NCBI GenBank assembly: GCA_017165825.1 | Contig: CM029379.1 | Span: forward strand, 17,649,028-17,713,027 | From: Hepsetus odoe | Taxonomy: Eukaryota; Chordata; Actinopteri; Characiformes; Hepsetidae | DNA: 64,000 bases | Reading direction: 5' to 3' | Shown: positions 1 through 13,540 of the stretch, one piece after another | Numbering within the stretch: the stretch's first letter is position 1 | Layout of the letters: each line of letters opens with the position of its first letter | Translations under genes and position numbers: made by a program | The notes under the pieces: generated by a model | What the model saw: the letters and a program-made list of their open reading frames with translations, nothing else | What the model was told of the DNA's origin: nothing | Database searches by the model: none

Positions 1-63
1 ATATTGGAAACTAGTTTCTTTGGTCTGGAATGAACAAACCATAAAAAAGAAGAGTAGAATTAC

Positions 64-3000
64 TTTATTTTGCAGCACTCTGGGAAACTGGCCCTCACTG
101 CCCTGCAGCTCCTGCAATAGATCAGTGAGGGCAGAGCTAGACATGTTCTGGATTACAACTGCAACTGGCTCCACCAACCAGCAAAGGACCTAAAACAGAG
201 GGACATAATGAACATGTTTATTTAAAAAAAAAACTAAATAAATTCTCTTGTTCCACAACAGTCAACCTTTTAGCATGTAATATAATCCTGCTTTTCATTA
301 GAAAAAGCTATTTGCTCTTGAGTACAAGATCTTCCTTTCCTCCTCTTTGATCATAAAGAACTGCATCTTTGTTCTACTCATGCTCCGCTTAATGTGGTTG
401 CCTCCATTTGTGCTGTTAAAAGTCAGCAGCAGAGCATAAGGACAACCACATTTTTCCCTCCACACATGAAATTCTGTGACAAATGTAACAACCTCCTCAT
501 TCAAATGCTCCATCTGGGAAATCTATAGTTCAAATCAATAGTCCAAATCAATAAATTGGACAACTTTGAGCACTTTCAGTAGTTTGCTTGGCATTTAAAT
601 TTTTTTTTTTTTACAGAAATGTAAAAATACAATGCAGTGAAGTAGGGTACTTGATCTACAACAACGTTTAGGGAAGAGGTACAAAAAAACATCCACATAA
701 AGGCTAAGACCTTTATGCAATGCTCCATGGTTTAATTCAATTGCCAACAGGAGACTGAGGCCGTGGCTACCTGATCTTGCTTGTCCTTCTTGGCCAAAGC
801 TGGAAGGTTGCGGGCAATTCCCATGACAACAGCAGCACCTTGTGGTGATGGCAGGAAGGGCAGAAGCCTAGAGATGAGGCGCTTCCCTTTACGCACTGAC
901 ATGATCAACAAACACTGTTCATCACTCACCCTACAGACAGACAGAACAAAATTAGACCTTGTAAATCATTAGGTACCTTACTCACAGATGACTGTTATAC
1001 TGGTGGGTGGTATGAAAGAATGATAATATTGTATAATGTTAAGCTAGATGACATGCTCTTGCACTCAGTCTTTACCTTTCAACCCACTCCTTCTCTTTGA
1101 GGGTGTTGAAGAGTTGCAGCAGATTGGTTTTGTGCTGCTCGAGCAGAGCTTCTCTCTGCTCTTCAGGGGTCTGCAGGAACTTTTTCTCAAAATCTTGCAC
1201 CTCCAGCAGCAGACTGTACATCTGGATACCACAAACATTACTGAATAGACTCGTTAAATTAAGTCAACACGATATGACTTTATACTAAATGCACACAATG
1301 TCCAAAAAAAAATAACTCTTAACTTGCATTAAATTGTGCTCTGCACCCTGATCCTGAAGGACCCCCTGACATACACATTTAGTGTGTTTCTTTTTAAACA
1401 CTTTCAGGTAGACCTTAATAAACAGCTAAAAAATTTTTTATGAAGGACAGGGGGTACCTCAGAATCACTGTTACTGTTGGTACCACTCGTGTCCATTCCT
1501 CTCACCTTTTCCACAGTGTAGAGTATCTGTCGCCTCTTGTTCCACACCTGTTTCTCTCTCTTTTCCTGTACAGGCAAATCAAACAAACACATGATGCCTT
1601 AGTCTCAATATTATGATTCAAACATTTTTCCAATAATTACCAACACATATGCCTAACATGCTGCAGATGGAAAGAAGGGAGAAACAGCTTCTCAACACTT
1701 CCCAGAAAATTTCTGTTTTATCTATAGAATGTGGTAATTATTTAAAGGTCAAGTACAGCACAATTTTTACTGGCTGGCAGCCCTTATTTTAAGTCTAGGC
1801 TTTCTAGTGTAAGGGGCATTTTATCTTTGGAACACTCTGGATGAGAGCCTCTGCCAAAAAAAAAGGTAAAAGGTAGTATGTATAGAGAAATATGTTTCTA
1901 ACAAGAGAAAAAGAGCTAACCTCATCATCAGTGCGAGTGGTCACCACAGCATCTATCATCTTTCTGGGGTTGTTCACACTGGAGACGGTGAGTTTGCCCA
2001 GTGAACCAGCAAACTGCACTGCAAGGCAGACAGAGATACACAAATGCTAACTAAACATACAAATATTTTGATAAATCACACCCTGATATATCTCATCAAG
2101 GTACTTCCACGAGTCAGTAAGCTGGAAGCAAAAAGGTTTCCGCCATCAAGTCCACAAGTCACCATGTGGAAGCACCATCATATGCGCTAACCTGGCCGAT
2201 ATGTGTGCTCCAGCTTGGCCACCTGAGGTGTGATGAGTTTGGTAGTGTGCTCTTTCCTGCTGCTGTCTCTGTCCCGCTCCTGACGTTTTTCCATCTTCTC
2301 ATAATAATTCTAAGAGTTCAAAATAAACATGTTAGCGTGAAAAATTAACATGATTCCCTAAACATGATTCGGTCACTTAAGATGGTCACGAAAAAAAAAA
2401 AAAAAAAAAAAAAAAATAATACTGTTCTGAATATGCAGCTAAAACAGCCAAGTGAGTGTGAATAAGTGTGTTGATACCTGGTAGTAGTAGTCATCCAGAT
2501 AAGGGTCAGTGCTCTGGAGCTGCATCATCTGAATGCGTGCCACCCAGTCCTTTTCCTTTTGAGTCATTAAATTGCTGTAGGGATCCCTACTTCTGTCCCC
2601 TCCGCCTCTACCACCACCACTACGATCACTGAAAAACAAATAACAACCAAACACCACACTACATAAAACTATTAAATATAAATATTAGTAAAACTCTGCA
2701 TAATAAAAGGCGAAAGGAACAATTATTTGACAAATTTATTGACGGACACACCTCCTGTTCTGCATCCTTTGGGTGAGCATCCTGCGGTGCTGGGGATGGA
2801 GATGAGTCGTGTTATGACGAATGGGGGCATGATTAGGAGGAGGGGTGTGATGCGCATGGGGACCGACTCTTGGAGGAGGCTGTCCAAAAAAAGGCCTGAA
2901 ACCCCCACCCCCACTTGCCAACATTGGGGGAGCTGGACCAGGTCCCCTTGGGAAAGGACCAACCTACAAAATATGACAAATTGAGAAAAGGACACATGCT

Positions 3001-6000
3001 ATGCATTCAGTCTTCTGCTGCGATTGTGAACAAATTTATTTTTAATTCTCATTGCGTTCTCTGACTGAATGGGGTATATTTGTTACACACAGTATTCTTG
3101 TGTATTCCAATATACAAGAGACTTATCCTCTTAAGTAGTAACTGGATCCTGAACACAAAACCACACTTGAGTGTGACGTTTTATATAATGAACCACTCAA
3201 CAAACAGACACTATTGCCTTTATCATTATTATTATTATTATTATTATTATTTTCTGTGCGTAACAATACAGTCTGAAAATGTATTTCTATAAACATTGGC
3301 ACATACAGTACTTTTAGTGAAGAGGATTTTGTCCATCCAGGCATTTGTCATTTCATAACATAAGCCTCACCTGAGAGTTGAGCAACTGGGCCCGCTGTAT
3401 CTGAGACAGAACTGGACCTACTCCAGCAGTAAATGGAGGTCGACATAGGGGAGAGTTCTGAGTTTGCGCAAGAGGAAAAAAAAAAGGGGGGGGGGAAATA
3501 AAAATTCCATTCTTAGTTTGTCAAGCATTGAAAACAAGGCATAACCAACAATCACAATCAAACATTTTGTTGATCCAGAGGGAAATTGCTTAAACCAAAA
3601 GAGGATAGAAAACAGCACTAAATGAGAGGAAAAGGAACTAAAGGGTGCTTAAGGGTCACTCACAGCAATGTTGAGGAGAGTATTGGGGGAGAGGCGCTCA
3701 GGGAAGGGATGGGGGTAACGATGTTGCACTGGAGCTCTCACATGGACTGCAGCGGGATGGTGAATCTGGGAACAAAGTGAATTACATTCAGCTACACCTA
3801 GGATCACTAAATACGGTGATATTATTTTGTTAATACACAAGGCATGGCTGCCATACCTGCTGATTCAGGACATGGGCCATGGGCTGTTTAGGAGGGGTCC
3901 CAATAGGTACTGCCCTTACAGGCGGACTTCCAATCACAGGTGAGGAGGAACGGGGAGGTGGTACCCTTTCAGACAAATCTCGACCCTCCTCCCTGCTGAC
4001 TTGAGGTGTCCGTTTTGGAAGCCCTACCTCTTTGATGATGGACAGGAGAGGAGAATCCTGCAAAAGAATAAAATGATATCAGGTCTTATGATTCTAAGCT
4101 GGAAGGCATACAAAGCAAAGAAAAACAAAAATGTTTCTCTTTCAACAATAATGCAATTTTTTTTTTGGTCATTGTAAAACCACAACCACTTTACAAATCA
4201 CAAATTTTAACGATATTACCTCCATGTGAGTGACAAGCCCAGGAGTAACACTAACTGGACCAAAGCCCATAGTGCTTTCCCAAATACTGTGAGAGTTCAT
4301 CTGAAGTACAAATGGAAAAGAAAAGGAAAAAAAAAAAAAAGAAAAAAAAGCACAAAAATAATTTGACAGTTTCCTATTCATTACTTGCAGTATGACATGA
4401 AACATTCGTTTCAATTGTTTAAGCAATCATACGTAATATTTTAGTGACAAAGCCATAATAAATTAATAAAATAGTAGCAGTGATACCTTTTTCCACTCCA
4501 CTGTTTTCAAAATCTAAACGCAAATGTAAAAAAAAAAAAAAAAAAAGTTAAAATCAGTTAAATCCAGAACTCACCTGCTGCAGCGGTGCTGTACCTCTAT
4601 GCAGCAGATGCTGCTGTTGCTGATAGCTAAGCAACGAGTTAGGCATGCCGCTCAATGCTGAAGGTAGTGCCTGGTTGGAAGGCGTAGATGGGAGACTGGA
4701 CCTATTTGGTTCAGCAGCACCCACTCCAGCAATGGCAGGATCGGAGCCAAGAATGAGGCGAGTCAGTGACTCGGCCAGGTCACCTGCAGACTTTTCCTCT
4801 AAACCAGGAGGAGGGAGTGAGGAAGAAGACAATGAAGGGAATGCAACAGTGAGGGGCTCACTATTCGCAGGGCGAGATGCGGCGGAACCAGGGGCATCGC
4901 CAGCTCCCTGCAGCCCATCCCGCACTCGCTCATCCAGCTCTGCCAACCGAGCATGCTCCTCCTGCCAGTCATCATCTGTGGACAAAAGGAATCATAGGTT
5001 ATGATTGCATCATGCTTACAGATATACAATAAGTAGAAATACTATGAAGTTAAAGTGACAACCCTTGCCATTGCGAGGTCACAGTACAGCACACTGCATT
5101 TAACCCATGTAAACACCATGCAGCAGTGGGCAGCTATTCAAAGTGCCCAGGGAGCAGTGACAGGGATGGTACGTCAGAGCAACCTAGTGGTGAGGGAATC
5201 GAACCCACAATCTTCCGATGCGGGGGCAACTCCCTAACCACTAGGCCACCGATGAGCAACATAAGCTTGGTAAGTTACAATCCGAAGCTGAGCCAAATCA
5301 AGCATTTTATATTGGCCAATAGCATGTTCTGCTGCTTTTGACGGCAGGGAATATTAGTCTTAAGTAATATAAACGTTAGCTAACCCTTTGGCTATATATC
5401 CATTGAAGGTCTAGTCTAAAGGATACCATTGTATTAAGCAGCCAATTTTTTAAACATTCACTGAACAGGCATGTCAGTCTATCCACAAAAGCTGTCTATC
5501 CAGTCTATCCAAAGGCTGCCACGATTGCAAAAGCATTAAAGTCATACCAATTGCCCCTGCCCCGAAGGTGTCATCGTTAAACTGGTCAATTTCATCTTCC
5601 TCCTCTACCAGTCCCTCCTCCTCCAGGGTGCAGTCATCATCAAAGGACTGGAGGAAGACCGAAATCAAATACACAGCAGATAAATAGGACAAGCACAAAC
5701 TGACACCATGTCTGCATCAAAAAGGTCTCCCTGATCATTTCAAATTGAAATCAAAGCCATTTGCCCTTTCAGTAGGTTCTATGCATACTCCAATAACCCA
5801 CAACCTTTCAGGTTTCATCTAAACTTGATGTCTTCTCCACCTAAAAATGTATTATAGTGCATGGAGGATTTATATATAGATAACAGATTTGCCCCTTTTG
5901 CTCATATTTACACAAATTCAAACCTCCCTCATTCTCATTACTTTCCAAAAAATATAAATATTATATATATATATTCTAACAAAGCCATTGGGTCATGTTA

Positions 6001-6517
6001 TGCCATCATACACTGTACATACTCCTTTTGCGACATTTGTTGTCTTGACTAAAGTTACATGACTACTGTGCTAGCATTTTCCATTGGTTTAAAAAAAAAA
6101 AAAAAAAAAAAAAGACATAATAGCGTTTTTTTCTCAGACACAGCACAGTTTCAAAAAAAAATCTAGGAAACGTTTGACATGGAAATTCACCAGATTCAAA
6201 GACGGTTAAATGAGACACTACTAGAACAGAATAGAAACATATTTTATCCCACACTGGGTGAAATATTCATAATTCAAAAGAAACTTTAAATTTATAATAA
6301 CCCCATTACGACACTTTAAATATCATTACGGAGACTCCAATTCATGTCAGGCCCAGACTATTCTTTAATTGTATTTTCTTTTCTTTTTATTTAATTAAAT
6401 ATTTGGTTTAACAGCTTTTATGCACAACTTATTGTTCTCTTTTGACTTTTTTACTTTTGCCTCATTTTCTTGTCATATAACTTTTATTTATTTATATTTA
6501 TCAAGGGTACCTCAGGG

Positions 6518-6597
<80 letters not shown>

Positions 6598-7358
6598 TAA
6601 TATATAAAAATAAATTAAAGTAATAAACTCCTCCAAGTCCTGGTCGGTGGCTGTCCTATCAGAGGAGACAAGCACAAAGACAGAACACATGGAGATGGAC
6701 TCGTCCTGGCTGGCATTTCTAGGTCAAGAACACCAGCTCCAATTTCGTTGCTAAAAAACAAACTGCAGCAACAGCATAAAATCAACAACTGCTGTCGATT
6801 AAACGTTAAAACAGATTTCACAAGTGATTTTACTGAGGCGTCTATTGACAAGGCAGAAAATCTTAATGCAATTTCTTTAGTTAGGTAACTGACATAGATG
6901 TTAACAAAGGCAGAACAACGACTCGAAGTTGGACTAACTTTACATTATGGGTTTATTTAATTAAACATCATACGTCCTACAGCGTGGACAAAAATAAATA
7001 AACACTTAACCTGTCCAAACATTAACAGTGACTTAGCTAGTTAGCTGACATTGGTCAACGTAACTAATTCATGCATATCGCTATCTAGGAGTCCTGGGGG
7101 GGGAAACGTAGTGACATTTTAAAGACGATTTCATGCCTATAATTCAATATTTCTATCGCCCAGTGAAGGAGAAATAGCTTGTCTAACGCTAGGCCTCGAC
7201 TAGCGGCTAACGTTAGCCGGCTAGCTGGCTGTCCGGACGAACAACGACCCAGTTTTCTACTGCAAAAAAAGTAAGCGTAAACCAACTTAAGCTGGGTGAA
7301 ATGGACAACAGGAAAACGAGCACAGAAACAGGATTGAAGTTACCTGAAAACGGAACAT
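64..7358 (-). CDS. patl1: PAT1 homolog 1, mRNA decapping scaffold (3' end outside window)
   Basis: PATL1 is a P-body scaffold that links the helicase DDX6, the LSM1-7 ring and the decapping enzyme to deadenylated mRNA. Coding exons, 5' to 3' on the minus strand: 7358-7344, 5647-5548, 4975-4575, 4300-4220, 4057-3857, 3765-3664, 3457-3371, 2963-2752, 2628-2478, 2309-2192, 2018-1921, 1565-1506, 1221-1076, 930-771, 189-64. All junctions are AG/GT and all phases agree, giving 686 codons without a stop. Recognisable PATL1 segments are EIDQFNDDTFG and DDDWQE near the N terminus, SPVIGSPPVRAVPIGTPPKQ, TTHLHPQHRRML, QLQSTDPYLDDYYYQNYYEK and GSLGKLTVSSVNNPRKMIDA. The first exon has five codons (MFRFQ). 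The family is about 770 residues long, so roughly 80 C-terminal residues of the PatC helical repeat lie beyond position 1. The gene looks intact and single copy. Confidence 0.95.
5051..5254 (-). repeat. tRNA-derived SINE in patl1 intron 2
   Basis: Read on the minus strand, the element begins with a tRNA-like head: box A-like GTGGCCTAGTGGTTAG, then box B-like GGGTTCGATTCCC. A body follows that ends in GACCTCGCAATGGCAAGGG. The same family recurs at 13541, 16268, 32441, 39362, 41977 and 56729, so it is a dispersed SINE and not a tRNA gene. Confidence 0.8.
6519..6592. repeat. (TA)n microsatellite in patl1 intron 1
   Basis: An almost perfect TA dinucleotide array of about 74 bases. Apparent short reading frames over it are artefacts of the repeat. 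Confidence 0.95.
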
Positions 7359-7500
7359 GTATAGTCCGTCAGAAACGTTAGCTAGCTTAGCTCGGCTTGC
7401 CCAGGCGCCACGGCTGCGCGAGACATCACGCGCGCAGAACGGACTCCTCGGGAGCGCGCATCACCCTCAGCAGGAATGTGCTTTATAGGGGGCGCCTTTG
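7359..7500 (-). promoter_or_regulatory. patl1: patl1 5' UTR and CpG-rich promoter
   Basis: Immediately upstream of the patl1 ATG (at 7358) the otherwise AT-rich sequence becomes rich in CG dinucleotides, with several CGCG-type clusters around 7410-7460. There is no TATA box near the expected start. This is the usual form of a housekeeping CpG-island promoter. The exact transcription start cannot be read from the sequence. Confidence 0.55.
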
Positions 7501-7884
7501 GAGGGCCATTCTAGCGTAAAAAGTGGGATCTTTTGTAGTAAATGATACCAGCGGAGCTAATTAAATCGCATAAAACACTTTATGTCTCTTGTGTTGTCAA
7601 AACCCACCGTATTTTCGGAGTTTCTCAGAATCTGATCCTGGATCTGCTTCCTCTATTTTATTTACTATGGCGTAATTCACATTAACAGATCCTAGATCAG
7701 CTAGTGGGCTCTGAGGAGCTCCATAAACTGTTTGAGGTTCAGACTGCAAGAGTATTGGACTAAAATGGGCAAGTGCTTTAAATGGTTTATATAAAAAGCA
7801 AAGATGTGCTGTATTGCCAGTACAGCATGTTATAATTTTGCATGTTGGAGACTAGCATTAGTAAATGTTAGTGAGTGTGTTTGT

Positions 7885-8120
7885 GTCAAGTCAAGTAAAG
7901 CACAGAGGGGTGATAAGCTTTACCGGACGGTTGCGAGACCAGCTATACTATATGGGTTGGAGCCAGTGGCGCTGTCGAAAAGACAGAGCTGGAAGTGGCA
8001 GTTGCCAAGCAAGAAGAGGAAGGCTACAGAGGAGGTTTATAGAGAGACAAGCAGGGGTCCAAGTAAAAGAGCAAGTTGCAGGACAAGAAGAAATGGAAAT
8101 GGATGATCTGCTGTTTTGAC
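7885..8120 (+). mobile_element. LINE reverse-transcriptase C-terminal fragment
   Basis: One frame reads GDKLYRTVARPAILYGLEP, the KLY-T-VRPA-YG signature found just after the polymerase core in fish non-LTR retrotransposons. The frame decays into a Lys/Arg-rich tail and stops. No 5' part or poly(A) tail is recognisable. It is a short dead fragment between patl1 and the lectin cluster. Confidence 0.6.
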
Positions 8121-8495
8121 TCCTAATGAGAGCATCAGAAAAATTAAAAAAGATGCAACAAAAACTATTAAGTGCAGAGTGCAGGCAGTAGTAACATAGT
8201 GCAAGAGATACAGACAGCACAATAAAAGAAGGCTTGGCTTGGCATGCTTCATATCTCATTTTCCATTACCCTGTGTATTCTCTCCCACCCTAGCATCTCT
8301 GCCTTTTCCTTAAATATTCTAGTATAGGTGTCATTTAAAAATGATAAATTATGAGTATGCAGTTTCTGTGCTTGAATCTTGAATATAAGAAATAAATATA
8401 ATTTTGGCTTGAAAAACGCCTTTTAAGGCTCTGTTTAGAATCACATGACATGAGCATCATAAATTGACCATCAGATAAGCAGCAGTTTCCATTCT
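8121..8495. other. Intergenic, proximal upstream region of first lectin gene
   Basis: AT-rich DNA with no gene recognised. It contains the presumed promoter of the lectin gene starting at 8514. A TTTCC (GGAA on the minus strand) ETS-like core lies about 30 bases before the ATG. Confidence 0.4.
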
Positions 8496-8513
8496 GTGTT
8501 TGTCCTCCGGACC

Positions 8514-11500
8514 ATGGAGGACCCTAAGAAAGACAGAGATTTTGAGAACATATATATAAACTTAGAAGACAAGGAGAGTGCCAGCCACAGTGAAGTCTAT
8601 GAGAACTTCTATCTGAATACAGCAACACCAAAAGCAGGTAAATTAATGGAAAATGCTATTTCAGGATTAAATCAACCTGCTTATAATAACCATTCATTAA
8701 AAAGTCTAATTTGCAAATTACCTTCACTGAAGTGCAGTCAATCAGCCTGATTTTATTTTTCTACTGGAGCTCCAGGGCTTCTTTATATAACTTTAATTGA
8801 CACAGACTTTCATTATTGTAAGCTGCATAAGTGCCAGTGCAAAACTAAGGAAGTAAACTCAAGAGTGTTTTGTTTAAATCTGCTTTCATTTGATGTTCAT
8901 ATTTGATGAACTATTTCCTTAGATTAGCAAAAGGAAGTGACAAGCTTTATCTGATATCAAATGCTCACCAGCCGGTTTAATCTGAAGTTATTAGCAGCAG
9001 GTCCTTTTTTTTTTTTTTACATTTTTTTAATATATCTCTTAGAAGTGAGTATTTCTGTTCACTCTTCACACTTTTTCCTTTATTTTCCTTTTTGTTGTGG
9101 AGACAATAAAGCAGCAATATGGATTAAGTGCTTTTAATATAGTCTTGACTAAGACCTTGTGGTTCCTTCTGTCAGTTTTTAACAAAAACAAGATGCGATG
9201 GCGGGATGGTGACTTAATCCTGGGGCTCTGTACAGTTCATAATATCAAACAAAACCCTACATCACTGTGTTTTATAAAACACACAGTGCCTCTAATATAT
9301 TAGTACTACTGTGCTAACAATGGCCCACCACCTGGTAAGTTGTTGTCCTACAGTTTCCCTGTCCTCTGATGGATGTAGAGGGTGGAAAAATTGCCCAGTG
9401 ATAACTGTTACAAAGTGCACACATTTGGTATGTTTTCTGGTAAAATGGCCAAAGAATGTGGGTAGTATCTTTTATATTGGCAAATTTAGGTTTCCGTGTT
9501 TTTATCTGATCACTGCTGGAGTTTTTCAGTAAAATAATGTAAAGCCAAGTGCACGTCCTTAGTTATCACTTCCATAATCCTTAAAGTAGAATGTGAAAAA
9601 AGCAGTAGTGGAAGTCTAACCATACTGCTATTGTAATTCTTGCAGGTTCTGAGGCTGCTTCTGAGGGAGGGCAGGTGCGCTCTGGTAATTCAGCTGCAGT
9701 GTGTCTGGCGCTGCTGTGTGTTCTCCTGCTGGCAGTTATCATTGGCCTGAGTGTAAAACATAATGCAGAGAAAGAGCAGTTACAAAACAGCTTTGACAAT
9801 TTGACCATGGAAAGAGACAGACTTCAGAGCAAGCTTGGTGAGTTGCTGATTAACACTCCTCAGTTCTTGTGGAGAGGAACGTGGTCTAATGTGAATCTAA
9901 CGGCTGTGGCAGTAATATGAGCAGGGGGCTGCAAAAGTTGGAAATGACTACCTGAGCAAGACTGGCCACTTCTTTCTTCAAAATGAAATCATGTACAATA
10001 CTGAACTCCTTTTGTTTAGCTTTTGTTTTAACAAAGCCTATTTTAAGGTGAGATGCCTAGGTATTTTTTTAAACACAAATATCAATTAAATCTGTCCAAT
10101 TGATTACTGACATTCTTTTGTGTACTGAAAGGTAATTAAGAAAATCATGTAGATATGCAAAGAAGGTTAATAAGCAAGTCTATATAGTTTTAAGAGACAA
10201 AAACAGTGTTGTTGAACTTAAAATGCTTATTTCACTGTCAGGACGCACTCAATAGGTGATTCAGATCAATGCAATTATTATTGAGCAATCCAGAAATCAG
10301 TAGCTTGTTGCCATGAAATGATTTTAAGTTATGGTGTAGTACATTAATCTAGCATAAACTCAGCTATAAACCTGACATATTCTGAAGGGGTTTACAGAAT
10401 ACTGTACTAATTTAGATTAATCTGAATGGATGAGACCAAATTCTTCATTTCTGATTGTAGTGTTCCACTTTAAAGCAGTATTTGAAGTATTCTGGGTACT
10501 GTTGTAGTGGAAAGTTTATAGATGAAATCACACAAAAAAATCACAGGTAAGGATACAAGTAGTTTATTCAATATTAGCTTTAATCCAGAATAGCATCTCA
10601 ACTTTACAACTGCTTTTCTTTAGAGACATTGTGTCCAAATGGTTGGAGCAAGTTCATGTCCAGCTGTTACTATGTGTCCCAATTAAGGGATACATGGTAT
10701 CAGAGCGAACAGGACTGCATAAGTAAAGAAGCAGGCCTGGTGATTATCAACAGCAGAGAAGAACAGGTGAGAGAATATTTTTAAAACCACATTGACCTCA
10801 ACATGCTTGTGTAGTTGTGTTTTAAATAAAAGAAAAAAACATTTTTTTTTTCCTGGTTAGACTTTTGTTTCTGCACTGGCGAGTGACTTCTGGATTGGTC
10901 TGACCAACCATGACTTTATAGAGCAGTGGAAATGGGTGGATGGCACATTACTGCAATCTGGGTGAGAATCTGAAGCTGACATTTTTCCAGTTGACATAAT
11001 AAATTCCACAACTGGTTAATTGCAATATGTTTCATCACAAATTGTACGACCCGTGTAATAATTTGAGTAAAAAGTTTATCATTTCACCTCAATTTAAGAA
11101 ATGACACACCTTATCATTTGTGAAATTAAAACATGTTAATTCCCTTCACAAGGTGGGATTTCATACTGAAAAGAAATCAGTTCTGAAATGTGTACGTAGT
11201 GCTCAACAGTAAAGCTTGTTTTAGGTAGTTTTAGGAGTAGAGATGGATGACTCAGTGTTAGATTAGCTGATGAGATTTTAAAATAAAACAAATAAAAGCT
11301 AGAAATAGGAGCTGTTAGGAGAACATCGGTGACAAATGCAAGAGTGATACTAAGACTGAGGAAGCTGATATAAAATACAGGATTAAAAAAACAGGAGAAC
11401 ATAAGAAAAGAGAAACGAAGGGAACCTAGAGCTAAGACTGATAGCCTAAAGACTATGGATTGGCATTAAAAGGACCATTTAAAAACAACATTTAAGGCAA

Positions 11501-12048
11501 AATGAAAACTAAGAACGCCTGTGAGTCCAAGAGGCTTATAAACCTAGAAGACCTGATAAAGAGCACCTGTGCTAAAGAACACGGAACCAGAAGACAAGTC
11601 AGATGGTGATCTCATGCTGCACTATCCTGGCCATCAGTGTGTATAGCAGCACCAGGCCAACTCTTCAATTTCATTGCATTAAATAGACGGAAGTTTTAAA
11701 AGAAGCATTGCCATTAGTGGTCACCGACATTCGGGCCTCGGCAATCACTGCAATCTGGACTGAGATTGGACTGAGCCATTCTGCTGTTTCCTGAAAATGT
11801 ACATTGAGAGCATTTTACTTGTGCGTAAAATGAAATCCTTACTAAAGAAACATATTTCAAATGTTTCTTGTTTTTGTTCTAGATACTGGAGTAGTGGAAA
11901 TCCACAATATGGAGAAGTGATATATCTATACTACACACAAAAGTACTGTGTGCAGGTGGCAACAGGTGTTAACAATATGCTGCACAACTGGATAAATGTG
12001 CCCTGTACTGACCAGCATTTTTGGATATGTGAGAAAATTGTTCAATGA
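8514..12048 (+). CDS. Type II transmembrane C-type lectin-like receptor (lectin gene 1)
   Basis: Exons 8514-8637, 9646-9837, 10624-10766, 10861-10961 and 11883-12048 join in phase to 241 residues. The ATG at 8514 has a strong context (ACCATGG). An in-frame ATG at 8496 is possible but weaker. Order: a 41-residue cytoplasmic part with three tyrosines in YIN, YEN and YLN context; one TM helix (CLALLCVLLLAVIIGLSV); a short coiled stalk with an NLT sequon; then the lectin domain. The domain has CPNGW and SSCYY at its start, WIGL and WVDG in the middle, and a final CT..HFWICE. The EPN/QPD and WND calcium- and sugar-binding motifs are absent (GNPQYGE and WINV stand in their place). It is therefore likely an NK-receptor-like, calcium-independent domain. 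By family this is a fish ILLR/CD209-like immune receptor. The ligand is unknown. Confidence 0.85.
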
Positions 12049-12176
12049 CTAATTGAATTGAAAGTGAAAATCAACTTTCAGACAAATTCTTTTATTCTGT
12101 TATTTTATACCTCTGTTATATAATGTTTATTTCTTTATCAATGAACTCAGAGAATAATCTTCATAAATGTGTGTTA

Positions 12177-12182
12177 AATAAA
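12177..12182 (+). terminator. Polyadenylation signal of lectin gene 1
   Basis: A canonical AATAAA lies about 130 bases after the TGA stop at 12046-12048, on the coding strand. Confidence 0.6.
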
Positions 12183-13354
12183 CAAATGCTCAAAAAAAGG
12201 TCATTTGCTGCTGGAGACTATGGGCTGATGTCTTTTCTACAAGTTACGGTGGAATCAGACACATTGACTGTTGGCAAAACTATTAGACGAGCCTAATTGT
12301 GTAGCATAAGAGCCTTGAGAAAGGTTTATTAAAAACAAATACACTCTTAGGGGGCAAAAATTAAGCGTGGGATTACATTTGGAATTTAATTTATTAAAGT
12401 TTAAATGACTTCCAGGTAGGCAGGTTCATGCTGATTTTTCTTCATCTTTTCTCAAGTTGTGTATTTCACTTCGACTTCATTTTACAACGACAGTGGTGTC
12501 GACATTAGCTTCACACTACTGCTGAAATATTGCTTATCATCAGTATAACACTTGTGACCCAAAAAATGCAGTGATGTGATCTCAGTATGTATGCTCAATC
12601 CATGTTGGTTTGGAATTAGCCCCTTTAAAAATGTTTCAGTGTTCATCTCTGGACTTTAATAGCCTATATTTTTTGCAACAATTCATTGATTAATTTACAG
12701 CTAGATGTATGTAGGAGATAAATAGGCAAACCCATCCTCCTCTGGTCAACACTGCAGAACCAAAGAAAGGAATAGTATGTCCATATAAGAAGACTAACAA
12801 TACTAATGAGGCAAAAGTATACAGACTTAACCACTGAGAGCCAGTAGAGTATTTGTGTGTGTGTGTGTGTGTCTGAGTGTGTATGTGTGTGAGGTCTGTT
12901 GTCACAAAATTCAAATTAATCCAGATGAAACGTTGTTTTTGGGTAGCGTAAAAAGGAATACATTATAACTATACAATCATTGTAATACGATAACTTACCC
13001 TGAAGCACCCTTCATCATCACACTTCCTGGGGCTGGTAAGATGAAAGGAACATTTTTGACAAGTAATGGTGGCTGGAACCAAACTTTAGTAATGTTAATA
13101 TCAGTTTACATCTGTAGTCAAAAATGACTCATGTAGATTTCAGGTAGCCTCATAATGCCGTCCTACAGAAAGGCGTTACTTCATCAAATATCTCATGTTA
13201 AAATGCTAGATTCTAGACATATTTGATACTCTTTAAAAAGGGTTAAAAATGTCAAGCAGATTCATCTTGCCCTCTTAGGTATCTTTATCTAATGATCAAA
13301 GATTTCTTTCATCACATTCTGGGGTTGTAGAAGTGTTTCGGAGTCAGAGGGAGA
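12183..13354. other. Intergenic; start of an older duplicated unit
   Basis: No gene is seen. It holds a short TG microsatellite at 12855-12872. The stretch 12709-12853 is closely matched at about 40806-40970, marking the left part of the 12.7 kb / 40.8 kb paralogous pair. The last 100 bases lead into the first exon of the decayed lectin gene at 13355. Confidence 0.5.
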
Positions 13355-13540
13355 ATGGCAGAGGGAGTCTATGATGAATTGAACAAGTTTGATCTGAGTG
13401 CGATGGACAGAGAGGAGATGACTGTGGTTTATGCTTCTGAAGCTGCTGTTAAAGCTCAGCACACCACCCCAGAGATCTGGGTGAAGAATACAGGTACCAC
13501 ACACACACAAAAGTCCTACTGACTTGGATATCCCGTTGCA

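Noticed and set aside
4554..4985. Independent gene starting MSTDDDWQEEH
   Set aside because: It is patl1 exon 3 read back through its acceptor. The true exon begins at 4975 and continues from exon 2 (GAI-DDDW).
6484..6690. Minus-strand frame with DRTATDQDLEEF in patl1 intron 1
   Set aside because: It runs into the TA microsatellite. The patl1 frame joins exon 1 (7344) directly to exon 2 (5647) in phase without it.
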